Below are positions 9,136 through 16,779 of a stretch of DNA of 43,144 nt, in pieces. The notes under the pieces were generated by a model. It made no database searches, had not been told where the DNA came from, and saw nothing but the letters and a program-made list of their open reading frames with translations. The translations under genes were made by a program, and so were the position numbers. Position 1 is the first letter of the stretch. Every line of letters begins with the position of its first letter. The stretch is from Verrucomicrobiota bacterium (lineage in GTDB: Bacteria; Verrucomicrobiota; Verrucomicrobiia; Opitutales; UBA953), in assembly GCA_026397965.1 (NCBI GenBank), contig JAPLTU010000037.1, positions 1 through 43,144 of the forward strand, in the 5' to 3' direction.

Positions 9136-9158
9136 AAAAGGGCAAATTAGGCCTTTTT
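9136..9158 (+). terminator. Probable intrinsic terminator after the M20 peptidase
   Basis: AAAAGG (9136-9141) pairs with CCTTTT (9152-9157) across a 10-base loop and is followed by T and AG. The stem is A/T-rich and short, so strength is uncertain. It lies 13 bases after the stop codon and before the accD promoter candidate. A very similar TTAGGCCTTTTTAG element follows the tRNA-Thr gene. Confidence 0.5.
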
Positions 9159-9165
9159 AGGTCGG

Positions 9166-9194
9166 TTGACTCGTGCTTTTCCCTTTCGTAAACC
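9166..9194 (+). promoter_or_regulatory. Candidate sigma-70-type promoter for accD
   Basis: TTGACT (9166-9171) is separated by 17 bases from TAAACC (9189-9194), which is a weak -10. The position, about 30 bases before the accD ATG and just after a terminator-like hairpin, is appropriate. The -35 is good and the -10 poor, so this remains tentative. Confidence 0.35.
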
Positions 9195-9225
9195 CTGAGA
9201 AGTCCTAAACCTTAAGGGCTTAACC

Positions 9226-10101
9226 ATGGCCGTCTTCCGCAAACGTACGCACACGCCGACTCCGAAGAAAAAGGATATCCCGGCGGGTCTCTGGACCAAG
9301 TGTCCCCTCGATGGCGAGATGGTCTACACCAAGGACCTGGAGGCGAATTGGAATGTCTTTCCGGTCAGCGGCTACCACGAACGCCTGCCCACCAAACGCC
9401 GTATCGCTTTGTTAATCGATGAGGGCAGCTGGAAGGAAACCGACTCCAAGTTGACTTCGAAAGATCCGCTCAAATTTACGGCCGGCGGTTCTTACCCGGA
9501 GCGCTTAGTCCAGCACCAGAAGAAATCCGGCCTGCGCGACTCCGTGGTCTGCGGGCATGGCCTGATGGACGGTCTGCCGGTCTCGCTCGCCATCATGGAC
9601 TTTTCTTTCATGGGCGCCTCGATGGGCTCCGTGGCCGGCGAAAAAGTCACCCGCGCCATCGAACGGGCGATCAAGATGAAGTGCCCCTGTGTCGTGGTCT
9701 GTGCCTCGGGCGGAGCCCGCATGCAGGAAGGCATTCTTTCTTTGATGCAGATGGCCAAGACCAGCGCGGCCCTCGCTAAATTACGCACCGCTGGTCTGCC
9801 TTATATTGCCGTCCTGACCAACCCGACGATGGCCGGCGTCATGGCAAGTTACGCCACGCTGGGCGATGTGATCGTGGCCGAGCCTGGTGCCCTCATCGGT
9901 TTCGCCGGCGCTCGCGTGATCAAGGAGACCACCAATCAGGACCTACCCGAAGGTTTCCAGTCCTCCGAATTCCTTCTTAAGCGCGGGCTAATCGACATGA
10001 TTGTCCACCGCAAGGAAATGAAAGCCAAACTGGCGAGTCTCCTGCGCGCCTTGGCGCACCGCAAGGTGAAGGTCAAATCCGTCAAGCGCCGCGCGGCCTA
10101 A
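9226..10101 (+). CDS. accD: Acetyl-CoA carboxylase carboxyltransferase beta subunit
   Basis: With AccA this forms the carboxyltransferase that makes malonyl-CoA for fatty acid synthesis. The crotonase-fold signatures are present: [66 protein letters not shown] and [17 protein letters not shown]. Length (291) is normal. The N-terminal zinc ribbon is altered: at the four positions of the C-x2-C-x15-C-x2-C ribbon only C26 remains, with D29, F45 and S48 at the other three, while the surrounding LWTKCP...VSGYH pattern is kept. Zinc binding in the usual way is therefore impossible. I recall similar loss in related Verrucomicrobia but cannot confirm it here. AAGGG seven bases before the ATG is one of the few Shine-Dalgarno-like sequences in the window. 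folC follows 15 bases downstream, probably in the same transcript. Confidence 0.96.
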   Translation: MAVFRKRTHTPTPKKKDIPAGLWTKCPLDGEMVYTKDLEANWNVFPVSGYHERLPTKRRIALLIDEGSWKETDSKLTSKDPLKFTAGGSYPERLVQHQKKSGLRDSVVCGHGLMDGLPVSLAIMDFSFMGASMGSVAGEKVTRAIERAIKMKCPCVVVCASGGARMQEGILSLMQMAKTSAALAKLRTAGLPYIAVLTNPTMAGVMASYATLGDVIVAEPGALIGFAGARVIKETTNQDLPEGFQSSEFLLKRGLIDMIVHRKEMKAKLASLLRALAHRKVKVKSVKRRAA

Positions 10102-10116
10102 GCAAGCGCTGCGGAG

Positions 10117-12156
10117 ATGGAACTCGCCGACACGCTCCACTGGTTGACGAGTCTACGTAACCTGGGTTCGCGCCTCGGCGTGGACCGTATGCGCATGTTG
10201 GCGGCCCGCTTGGCGCAGCCGGAGTCATGCGCCCCCGTTTTTCATGTCGCCGGCACGAACGGCAAAGGCTCGACGTGTGCGATGATTGAAGCGATTCAGC
10301 GGGCGCAAGGACGCCGGACGGGACTTTATACGAGCCCGCACCTGATGGAAATCGGCGAGCGCGTCCAAATCGACCGACGGCCAGCGACGAATGAACGCAT
10401 CGGTGAACTGGCCGAGCAGTTGCGGCCGCATTACGACGCGATTGCCCAAGAGGACAAGGCCATGGCGCCGACATTTTTCGAGCTGATCACCGCGATTGCG
10501 CTTCTGGAATTTAAGGAGCAGCACGTCGACGTGATAATCCTCGAGACCGGCCTCGGCGGCCGATTGGATGCCACGAACATCTGCCAGCCCGAAGTTTGCG
10601 TCATTACTTCCATCGGCCTGGACCACCAAGAATATCTAGGAGCGTCCTTGGCCGCAATCGCCGGGGAGAAGGCCGGAATCATTAAAGCTGGAATTCCGTG
10701 CGTGGTCGGGAAGGTGCCGCCCGAAGCCGAAGCCGTAATCATCGCCCGAGCCCAAGAAGTCGGCGCCCCACTTTATTTTGTCAGAGATCGCTTCAAGGCC
10801 GGATTGCCGCTGACTAATCTTGAAGGAGCGCACCAGCGCTGGAACGCGGGCGCCGCTTTACTTGCCAGCGAACTCGCGACCCGATTGCCGATTAATCAGG
10901 CCTTGGCGCAGGCAGCGCTGCTTAATGTCACCTGGGCTGGACGCTGGGAAGATCTCACGCTTAGCGATGGCCGCAAGCTCATCATCGACGGTTCGCACAA
11001 TGAAGAAGGCGTACGGATTGTGGAGCCGCTCCTGGCGCAGCTACGTGAGCCGACGATTATCGTCGGTGCTTTGGGCGCGCATCGGGCCCGGCCTTTGATT
11101 GAAGCCGCCGCACGTTATGCAGCACTTCTTATTTTAGTCCGTCCGGATAATGAACGGGCTTGTTCGGTGGCTGAACTCAAGACACTCGTGCCCCCGTCTT
11201 ACAAAGGCGAGGTGCGGACGGCCTTGGTCGCCGATTTATTTCCGGCGGCTGGACAGTGCGCCGCGCCTGGCGATCCGTTAGTGGTCTTGGGCTCGCTCTA
11301 CCTGGTCGGCGAAGTCTTGGCTAGGCTGCACGGGCGAGCCTTGCCGGAAGCGGGGATGCAGGACCGTTTGCTGACCGCCAAAAAGAATGTCCCGAAAGTG
11401 GATCCGGCGGAGCTTCCTCAATGGCTCATCGCCGAAGACGACGACTACATGGTTTTTGATAAACCCGGCTGGCTGGTATGCCACCCGTCGAAGGACGGAC
11501 CATGGTCCTCGTTGGTCGGCGCCGTGAAAGAGTGGAAGCAATCCGAAGTGTCTTACCTCATCGGTCGGCTGGATCGCGAGACAAGCGGCATCATCCTCAT
11601 CGCCAAGCATCGGGAGGCTGCTTCGGCCGCCCAGACGGCGATGGAGCAGCGGTTAGTTTCTAAAACTTATTATGCCTTATTAAAGGGCATCCTGCCGGCG
11701 CCCATCTTGGTTGATCAGCCTTTGGGTCCAGATGAGACCAGCGCTGTCGCCGTAAGAACGGCCGTCCGCGAAGGCCCAGGGACTTCGCCCTCGGCGACTT
11801 TTTTTGAGCCAATCCTGACTGGGGGCGGATTTACTTTGGCGCGCGTGCAGCCGCACACCGGACGGAAGCACCAGATCCGGGCGCATGCGCAATGGTTGGG
11901 CGTGCCGGTGGTGGGGGATAAACTTTACGGCGGCGATGAATCGCTCTATTTGGAATTCGCCGAGTTCGGCTGGACGGAGCGCCATGCCGCCAAGCTGGAA
12001 ATGGGTCGCCAGGCTCTCCATGCGGCGCAGCTGGATTTTCGGTCGCCGAAACTAACGCGGATTTTTAAAGCTCCGCTGGCCCCGGACATGCGGGCCTTCG
12101 TCTTGCAGAAGATGGGGTTTAGCGCTGAGCAGTTGGATGAAGTGCTGGGAAGCTAG
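10117..12156 (+). CDS. folC: FolC (folylpolyglutamate/dihydrofolate synthase) fused to RluA-type pseudouridine synthase
   Basis: One uninterrupted 679-codon frame carries two unrelated enzymes. Residues 1 to about 405 are FolC, a Mur-ligase-fold enzyme adding glutamate to folates: P-loop HVAGTNGKGST, SPHLMEIGERV, ILETGLGGRLDATN, TSIGLDHQEYLG, AGEKAGIIK and the C-terminal-domain motif IIDGSHNEEG. After a linker of about 30 residues, from about 435 to the end is an RluA-family synthase: YMVFDKPGWLVCHP, GRLDRETSG with catalytic D486, SKTYYALLKG and PHTGRKHQIRAHAQWLGVPVVGD. No S4 domain precedes the RluA part. An in-frame ATG at 11356 (residue 414) is preceded by GGAAG with a 5-base spacing and could start a free RluA protein. 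The gene follows accD by 15 bases. The domain calls are secure; whether the fusion is translated intact is not shown. Confidence 0.93.
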   Translation: MELADTLHWLTSLRNLGSRLGVDRMRMLAARLAQPESCAPVFHVAGTNGKGSTCAMIEAIQRAQGRRTGLYTSPHLMEIGERVQIDRRPATNERIGELAEQLRPHYDAIAQEDKAMAPTFFELITAIALLEFKEQHVDVIILETGLGGRLDATNICQPEVCVITSIGLDHQEYLGASLAAIAGEKAGIIKAGIPCVVGKVPPEAEAVIIARAQEVGAPLYFVRDRFKAGLPLTNLEGAHQRWNAGAALLASELATRLPINQALAQAALLNVTWAGRWEDLTLSDGRKLIIDGSHNEEGVRIVEPLLAQLREPTIIVGALGAHRARPLIEAAARYAALLILVRPDNERACSVAELKTLVPPSYKGEVRTALVADLFPAAGQCAAPGDPLVVLGSLYLVGEVLARLHGRALPEAGMQDRLLTAKKNVPKVDPAELPQWLIAEDDDYMVFDKPGWLVCHPSKDGPWSSLVGAVKEWKQSEVSYLIGRLDRETSGIILIAKHREAASAAQTAMEQRLVSKTYYALLKGILPAPILVDQPLGPDETSAVAVRTAVREGPGTSPSATFFEPILTGGGFTLARVQPHTGRKHQIRAHAQWLGVPVVGDKLYGGDESLYLEFAEFGWTERHAAKLEMGRQALHAAQLDFRSPKLTRIFKAPLAPDMRAFVLQKMGFSAEQLDEVLGS

Positions 12157-12170
12157 AGGCCGAGAGAAAG

Positions 12171-12226
12171 TTGGCCAGAACGATACAACGTTAGTTGACC
12201 GGTTGACCAGTGGGCCAGTTGACTAG
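12171..12226 (+). repeat. Seven consecutive octamers shared with the tyrS spacer
   Basis: In 8-bp register the units read TTGGCCAG, AACGATAC, AACGTTAG, TTGACCGG, TTGACCAG, TGGGCCAG, TTGACTAG. Six of the seven occur identically or with one change, and in compatible order, at 7616-7671. Shared order and register indicate copying of a block rather than chance similarity. Confidence 0.88.
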
Positions 12227-12240
12227 GGAGGCAATGGGTA

Positions 12241-12263
12241 CGGGCGCCACTGCGTGGCGTCCG
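12241..12263 (+). repeat. Variable-stem hairpin, GTAGGG family, copy 2
   Basis: The entry is GTACGG (12238-12243, one change from GTAGGG). CGGGCGCCAC (12241-12250) pairs with GTGGCGTCCG (12254-12263) over 10 bp with one G-T wobble and a TGC loop. The ACTGCGT centre matches copies at 12328 and 40813. Confidence 0.75.
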
Positions 12264-12327
12264 TAGGCGGACGCTCTTTGTAGGATCGGGATAGCTTGCC
12301 CGGCTCATCAATAATCTCTCGGCGAAC

Positions 12328-12348
12328 GGACGCGACGCAGTCGCGCCC
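12328..12348 (-). repeat. Variable-stem hairpin, GTAGGG family, inverted copy
   Basis: Read on the minus strand it enters with GTAGGG (12352-12347) and forms a 9-bp stem GGGCGCGAC with GTCGCGTCC around TGC. One pair is G-T on this strand but would be A/C on the other, which supports the minus strand as the folded orientation. It faces the copy at 12241. Confidence 0.7.
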
Positions 12349-12400
12349 CTACCCGCTAAGAAAAACACCTTTGCACTTTTGCACGGCCGTGTTCCCGGTC

Positions 12401-13129
12401 TCACCCATGAGCCAATGCCGCGGCATCGACGGCGATTGCCCCGGCACTGCGAAGGACTTGCGCACACGCATGCAAGGTTGCACCCGTCGTGAGCACGTCA
12501 TCGATAATCACGTAACGCCGGGCCGCGTCGATCTTCTGGCCGGGTTTAAGCGCGAACGCTTTGGCCACGTTCTTTCGGCGGGCCGCTCGGTCGAGTCGGG
12601 TCTGCGAAGCGGTCTCAGAATTTTTAGCTAAGAGGAATTGAACTTCACATCCAGGTAGACGCTGGCCGAGCGCCTGGGCAATGCGTTCCGTCTGATTATA
12701 GCCTCGATCTCTTTGGCGTCGGGCGTGGAGTGGAACGGGGACAAGAATTGAGCCGCTAAGATGTCGCTTAAAATCCTGATCTTCCAAGGCCGCGTCGACT
12801 AAATCGTCGGCCAAGTAGAGCGCCCGACCGTATTTGATTTGGTGGATGATGTCTCTAGCCGAACCCTTGGCCTGAAAGGCACAGACGGCCCGGGTAAAGG
12901 CGGGGTGAAGGTCGAGGCAATGGGGGCAAGCACGGTCGCCTTCCAGTAGGCCGGTAAACGGATGCCCGCAGGTGGAGCATCGCGGGTCGTGGATGCGGAT
13001 TAATTCCAAGGCGCCGGTGGCGGAGAGATGGCGGCGCGGGCCATCTTCCATGGGCAGCTGCGTCACGACGCAATCTCGCGGGAAGAGCAAATCAACCAAG
13101 CCCCGGTCCAGGTCATCGAGCAGTCCCAT
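12401..13129 (-). CDS. comF: ComF family phosphoribosyltransferase-like protein
   Basis: A 242-residue ComF-family protein. In competent bacteria ComF is a cytoplasmic factor for DNA uptake; in others its role is unknown. An N-terminal zinc-binding region has CSTC (C51, C54) and CPHC (C68, C71), with another cysteine at 20. The central part has QIKYGRALYLADDL and VPVPLHARRQRDRGYNQ, typical of ComF. The PRPP-type loop VIIDDVLTTGAT lies at 207-218 near the C-terminus. Length is normal. The leader CGTCTTCCC before the ATG has no Shine-Dalgarno sequence. The gene is divergent from the aminotransferase gene across about 100 bases and convergent with folC-rluA across a repeat spacer. No other competence gene is in the window, so a DNA-uptake role is only a family-based suggestion. 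Confidence 0.92.
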   Translation of the reverse strand: MGLLDDLDRGLVDLLFPRDCVVTQLPMEDGPRRHLSATGALELIRIHDPRCSTCGHPFTGLLEGDRACPHCLDLHPAFTRAVCAFQAKGSARDIIHQIKYGRALYLADDLVDAALEDQDFKRHLSGSILVPVPLHARRQRDRGYNQTERIAQALGQRLPGCEVQFLLAKNSETASQTRLDRAARRKNVAKAFALKPGQKIDAARRYVIIDDVLTTGATLHACAQVLRSAGAIAVDAAALAHG

Positions 13130-13233
13130 GGGAAGACGTCGGCCCAGGCGGGATCTCGGGGATGAGTAAAGTCATCAGCCCCCGAAAATGCATTTGCCCG
13201 TCGGCAGGTTCAATCCAAGGTTCTACCCAGACT

Positions 13234-14394
13234 ATGGCTTTCAATTTTGACAGCTGTCCGGAACGCTCTGGGACGGATAGCACTAAGTGGCACAAATATG
13301 CCAACCGCGATATCATCCCATGCTGGATCGCGGACATGGATTTCGCCTCTCCGCCGGTGGTCGTGGAGGCCATCAAGCGTCGGGCGGATCACGGCATTTT
13401 CGGCTATCCGGCCCAGCGCGATGAAGTTTTCGCTTCCATCGTCAACTACCTCCGCCGCCAGCACGGTTGGGAAATCCGCCCAGAGTGGATTACGTTCATG
13501 TGTTCGTTGGTGCCCGGCATTCATGCGACCATCCGTTGCGCCAGCAAGCCAGGCGAATCCGTCGTCACCACGGGGCCAGTTTATCCTCCGTTCCTGACGG
13601 CTCCGGTTATTTCAGAACGCAATCCCCTCAAACTCGAGATGGTCTTTGTCGACGGGCGCTGGACTTTTGATTGGGAAAAACTCGAAGTCGCCTGCGCGCA
13701 GCCGCACGCCAAGGTCCTGTTGCTCTGCAATCCATATAACCCTTTGGCACGCGTCTTTGATCGAGCCGAACTTGAACGTCTGGCCGCTCTGGTGCGGAAG
13801 CATGATCTTGTCGTCTGCTCGGACGAGATTCACTGCGACCTGATTTTAGACCCCAAGGCGGAACACACAATCTTTGCGACGCTCGGCGAAGATATTTCAG
13901 CGCGGACCGTCACGCTCATGGCTGCCAGCAAGACTTATAATATCGCCGGATTGACCTGTGGATTTGCGATTATCCCTGACCCGCCGTTGCGGACACGTTT
14001 CCGCCGGGTCCTGCAAGGACTGTCGCTGGATCAAAACGTCTTCGGCTTGGCGGCCACGCAGGCGGCGTTTGATCATGGCGAAGAATGGCGCCTCGCCTGC
14101 GTCGATTACCTGCGCGGCAATCTCGACCTGATTGAGCAGGAGTTGAAATCCATGCCAGGCGTGGTCCTGAAGGCCCGGCCGCAATCCAGCTTCTTGGCAT
14201 GGTTTGACGTCCGCTCGCTTGGTTTCGAAGATCCGCATGCAGAATTTGAAAAAGGCGGGATTGGTTTCAGTAACGGCGCCGACTTTGGCGGCCCTGGTCA
14301 CGTGCGGCTTAACTTCGGATGTTCCCGCGAAAAACTCCGCGAGATTTTGCGTCGCATGCAAGCCGTCGTCGCGCGGGCACCGGGCAAGGCGTAA
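13234..14394 (+). CDS. patB: PatB/MalY-type PLP-dependent aminotransferase (C-S lyase)
   Basis: A 386-residue fold-type I PLP enzyme of the MalY/PatB group, which usually cleaves cystathionine or other C-S bonds. Features: DTSTKWHKY-like start (GTDSTKWHKYANRDIIPCWIADMDF), cofactor-contact segment LLLCNPYNPLARVFDRAEL, the aspartate in VVCSDEIHCDL that binds the pyridine nitrogen, and the Schiff-base lysine K233 in AASKTYNIAGL. A C-terminal small domain ends with HVRLNFGCSRE. The frame is open from 13162, but the ATG at 13234 (MAFNFDSCPER) gives the usual N-terminus and avoids a cysteine-rich tail with no family counterpart. The leader ends TTCTACCCAGACT, without Shine-Dalgarno. It appears monocistronic; rsmE converges on it 13 bases downstream. 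True substrate cannot be decided. Confidence 0.88.
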   Translation: MAFNFDSCPERSGTDSTKWHKYANRDIIPCWIADMDFASPPVVVEAIKRRADHGIFGYPAQRDEVFASIVNYLRRQHGWEIRPEWITFMCSLVPGIHATIRCASKPGESVVTTGPVYPPFLTAPVISERNPLKLEMVFVDGRWTFDWEKLEVACAQPHAKVLLLCNPYNPLARVFDRAELERLAALVRKHDLVVCSDEIHCDLILDPKAEHTIFATLGEDISARTVTLMAASKTYNIAGLTCGFAIIPDPPLRTRFRRVLQGLSLDQNVFGLAATQAAFDHGEEWRLACVDYLRGNLDLIEQELKSMPGVVLKARPQSSFLAWFDVRSLGFEDPHAEFEKGGIGFSNGADFGGPGHVRLNFGCSREKLREILRRMQAVVARAPGKA

Positions 14395-14407
14395 GTCATC
14401 GCGCCGC

Positions 14408-15163
14408 TTAAACTCGATTTGCTAAGACGTTCGCCGCGATGACGCAGGCGAGTGCGGCGTTCTCGGCGCGCAGGACGGTTGGGCCAAGGCCTACGGCGCG
14501 AAAGCCGGCCGCACGAGCGTCGGCATATTCTTCGGAGGTGAGATCGCCTTCTGGGCCGATCAGCCAGAGGACCTTCTTGGCTTTTGAAAAATCGAGATGA
14601 GCCACGGGTTCGGCATCGAATTCAAGCGAGCCCGTGAGACGTAATTCATCGGGGGAGCAGGCCGGTAGGGAGGCGAGCCATTCGCGCAGGCGCTGGGGCT
14701 CGGAGATCGCGGCCAGCCAAGGGTGGCCGGATTGCTTGCAGGCTTCGACGGCCTGATGGTGCCACTTCAAACGGCGGGTGCGGGCCCGATCGGCATCGAG
14801 TTTTAATTCGCAGCGAGCGGTTTCCAGTGGAATGACGGCGACGGCGCCCGCTTCACAGACGCTGCGGACCAGGTCGTCCATCGTGCCGCCCTTGGGCATG
14901 CTCTGGGCGAGGGTGATTTCTGGACAGGGGCGATTGGAGGTGCGAGCGCGGACGACTTCGACGGTCGCTCCGTCGCCGTCGGCTGAATCGAGTTTGCCTT
15001 CGACGACCAGACCTTCGCCGTCGAGTAAGACCACTGCGTCACCGCGCCGAGCACGTAAGCTGCGGACGACGTGCGAGCTTTCTTCGGCGGAAAGTTTTAC
15101 GCGGGCGCCAGGCTTGCAAGCGGGGGCCTGTTCGTGGCTGATCCAGACGCGCAGGGGGCTCAT
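14408..15163 (-). CDS. rsmE: 16S rRNA (uracil-1498-N3)-methyltransferase
   Basis: A 251-residue SPOUT-class methyltransferase that uses SAM to modify U1498 of 16S rRNA. The N-terminal PUA-like part (SSHVVRSLRARRGDAVVLLDG) is followed by the knotted domain with ITLAQSMPKGGTMDDLVRS, the QAVEACKQSGHP segment typical of RsmE, LIGPEGDLTSEEY and LGPTVLRAENAAL. The last motif is usually LRTETA, here with A and N replacing T and T; this is a modest deviation. The start at 15163 (MSPLRVW) overlaps the thiH stop as ATGA, so translation is likely coupled. An in-frame upstream start at 15202 would lie inside thiH and adds no recognisable sequence. It is the last gene of a gcvT-gcvH-thiH-rsmE run. Confidence 0.93.
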   Translation of the reverse strand: MSPLRVWISHEQAPACKPGARVKLSAEESSHVVRSLRARRGDAVVLLDGEGLVVEGKLDSADGDGATVEVVRARTSNRPCPEITLAQSMPKGGTMDDLVRSVCEAGAVAVIPLETARCELKLDADRARTRRLKWHHQAVEACKQSGHPWLAAISEPQRLREWLASLPACSPDELRLTGSLEFDAEPVAHLDFSKAKKVLWLIGPEGDLTSEEYADARAAGFRAVGLGPTVLRAENAALACVIAANVLANRV

Positions 15164-16299
15164 CGGGAAAGGGCGAGCGGTTGGTCGTAGGAAGGGTCCC
15201 AATCCTTCCAGACGGTTTCATAGCCGGCGGCCTTGAGCATCGCGGCAACCTCGGCGGGTGAGCGATCGTCTTCGATGGCAAATTGTTCCAGGGAGGCTTC
15301 CTTGCCTTCGGCATAGCCGCCGGGGTTGGTCCGGGAGCCGGCGCTCATCGCGGTGATGCCGAGGCGACAGGCGTGGTTACGGAAGGTTTCACTTTCGCGG
15401 GTGCTTAGGGTGAGTTCGATTTCGCCGTTAAAAAGACGGAAGGCGCAGATGGCCTGGACCAAATCGCGATCGGTCATTTCGACCTTAGGCTGGAGCTCGC
15501 CTTCGTGCGGCCGGATGCGCGGGAAGGAAACGCTGAAACGACTTTGCCAGTGTTTGCGTTCGAGCCATTGCAGGTGGAGCGCTGTGAAGAAGCATTCGGC
15601 CCGCCAGTCTTCGAGACCGAAGAGCGCCCCCAAGCCGATTTTGTGCACACCCGCGGCGCCAACGCGGTCGGGGGCGTCGAGGCGGTAGGCGAAATCAGAT
15701 TTACGCCCCTTGGGGTGGTGCGTGTTATAAGTTTCGCGGTGGTAGGTCTCTTGATAAACCAAGACCGCGTTAAGCCCATGGCGGCGAAGCTCTGCGTATT
15801 CGGCAGTTTCCAACGGCTGAACCTCCATCGAGAGCGAAGCGAAGTGGGGGCGAAGCAGATCGAGGGCGGCCACGAAGTAAGGGACCTCTATTTTGTTGGA
15901 TTCGCCGGTCAGGAGGAGCAGATGGTCGAAGCCTAGTTTCTTGAGGGCGCCGGCTTCGCGGAGGATTTCGCCGGGGTTGAGGGTGCGTCGCGCCACTTTG
16001 TTGCCCGCCGAAAAGCCGCAATACGTGCAGACGTTCTGGCACTCATTTGAGAGGTACGCCGGAGCAAACAGCTGCATCGTCCGCCCGAAGCGGCGCAGCG
16101 TCCGTTCGCGGCTGAGCCGGGCCAAGGTCTCGAGATGCGGAGCCGCCGCCGGGGAGATGAAAGCTTTGAAGTCTTCCAGTTCGGTGATGCCGTTTTCCGC
16201 CCGGGCCAGCGAGCGGAGAACATCGGCGTCCGTTTTCGCCTGAACCGAGGCGAGCACGTCATCCCACGGATGGGCGGCATGGACGTCGGCGAAAGACAT
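15160..16299 (-). CDS. thiH: 2-iminoacetate (dehydroglycine) synthase
   Basis: A radical-SAM enzyme that cleaves tyrosine to dehydroglycine for the thiazole ring of thiamine. The cluster motif CQNVCTYCGF (C-x3-C-x2-C) is intact and is followed by LLLTGESNKIEVPYF, LSMEVQPLETAEYAEL, YQETYHRETYNTHHPKG, HKIGLGALFGLEDWR and SVSFPRIRPHEGEL, all close to the well-known ThiH pattern. The C-terminal motif SRTNPGGYAEG ends in WKDWDPSYD. With the ATG at 16299 the N-terminus (MSFADVHAAHPWDDVL) matches the family, giving 379 residues; an in-frame start at 16335 is less likely. No thiG, thiS or thiF is visible here. The stop overlaps the rsmE start. Position behind gcvT-gcvH places two glycine-related activities in one operon. 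Confidence 0.93.
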   Translation of the reverse strand: MSFADVHAAHPWDDVLASVQAKTDADVLRSLARAENGITELEDFKAFISPAAAPHLETLARLSRERTLRRFGRTMQLFAPAYLSNECQNVCTYCGFSAGNKVARRTLNPGEILREAGALKKLGFDHLLLLTGESNKIEVPYFVAALDLLRPHFASLSMEVQPLETAEYAELRRHGLNAVLVYQETYHRETYNTHHPKGRKSDFAYRLDAPDRVGAAGVHKIGLGALFGLEDWRAECFFTALHLQWLERKHWQSRFSVSFPRIRPHEGELQPKVEMTDRDLVQAICAFRLFNGEIELTLSTRESETFRNHACRLGITAMSAGSRTNPGGYAEGKEASLEQFAIEDDRSPAEVAAMLKAAGYETVWKDWDPSYDQPLALSR

Positions 16300-16360
16300 T
16301 GGATAATAATTTAAACCAAAGTCAGACGAGCGCAAGAGTTCGCGGCAGGGCCGCGGCGAC

Positions 16361-16741
16361 TTAGAGGACGGCGGAGTAGCCTGCCGCGTCGAGAAGGGCG
16401 GCCAACTCAGCCGGATTCGTCACCTTGACGCGAATCATCCACGCGCACGTGTAGGGCTCGCGATTGACTAAGTCGGGTGCGTTGTTGAGCGCGCCGTTTG
16501 CTTCCAAAATTTCACAGGCGACGGGACTATAGAGATCCGAGGCGGCCTTGACGGATTCGACGGTGCCAAAAACATCGCCGTGGGCGAAAATTTTCCCGGC
16601 CTTAGGTAGGTCGACGAAGGTCACGTCGCCAAGGGCGGCCTGAGCGTGGTCCGTGATACCGATGGTGGCGGTGCCGTCAGCGTCGAGCCGGATCCACTCA
16701 TGGTCTTTGGTGTATCGGAGATCGGCAGGGACGTTGCTCAT
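16361..16741 (-). CDS. gcvH: Glycine cleavage system H protein
   Basis: The 126-residue lipoyl carrier that shuttles the aminomethyl group between GcvP, GcvT and the L protein. The fold signature is clear: YTKDHEWIRLDADGTATIGITDHAQAALGDVTFVDLP, and the lipoyl lysine is K65 in VESVKAASDLYSP. The tail PYTCAWMIRVKV is typical. Start at 16741 (MSNVPADLRY) fits the family; the leader CCTCCATACCTCGAACCT is pyrimidine-rich with no Shine-Dalgarno. gcvT lies 38 bases upstream on the same strand and thiH 61 bases downstream. gcvP is not in the window, so the P protein must be encoded elsewhere or the system may be partial. Confidence 0.96.
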   Translation of the reverse strand: MSNVPADLRYTKDHEWIRLDADGTATIGITDHAQAALGDVTFVDLPKAGKIFAHGDVFGTVESVKAASDLYSPVACEILEANGALNNAPDLVNREPYTCAWMIRVKVTNPAELAALLDAAGYSAVL

Positions 16742-16779
16742 AGGTTCGAGGTATGGAGGCGGAGGATTATTTCAACCTT

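Larger units (their letters stand above)
12157..12400. repeat. Repeat-filled spacer between convergent folC-rluA and comF
   Basis: A 244-base gene-free stretch that contains the same classes of repeat as the tyrS spacer: unbroken octamers at 12171-12226, a plus-oriented GTAGGG-type hairpin at 12241-12263, a weaker GTAGGA...CGGG/CCCG element around 12280-12303, a minus-oriented hairpin at 12328-12348 and an inverted GTGCAAAA/GTGCAAAG pair at 12369-12384. No terminator with a T-run was recognised for either flanking gene, so the hairpins may serve that purpose. Confidence 0.8.
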
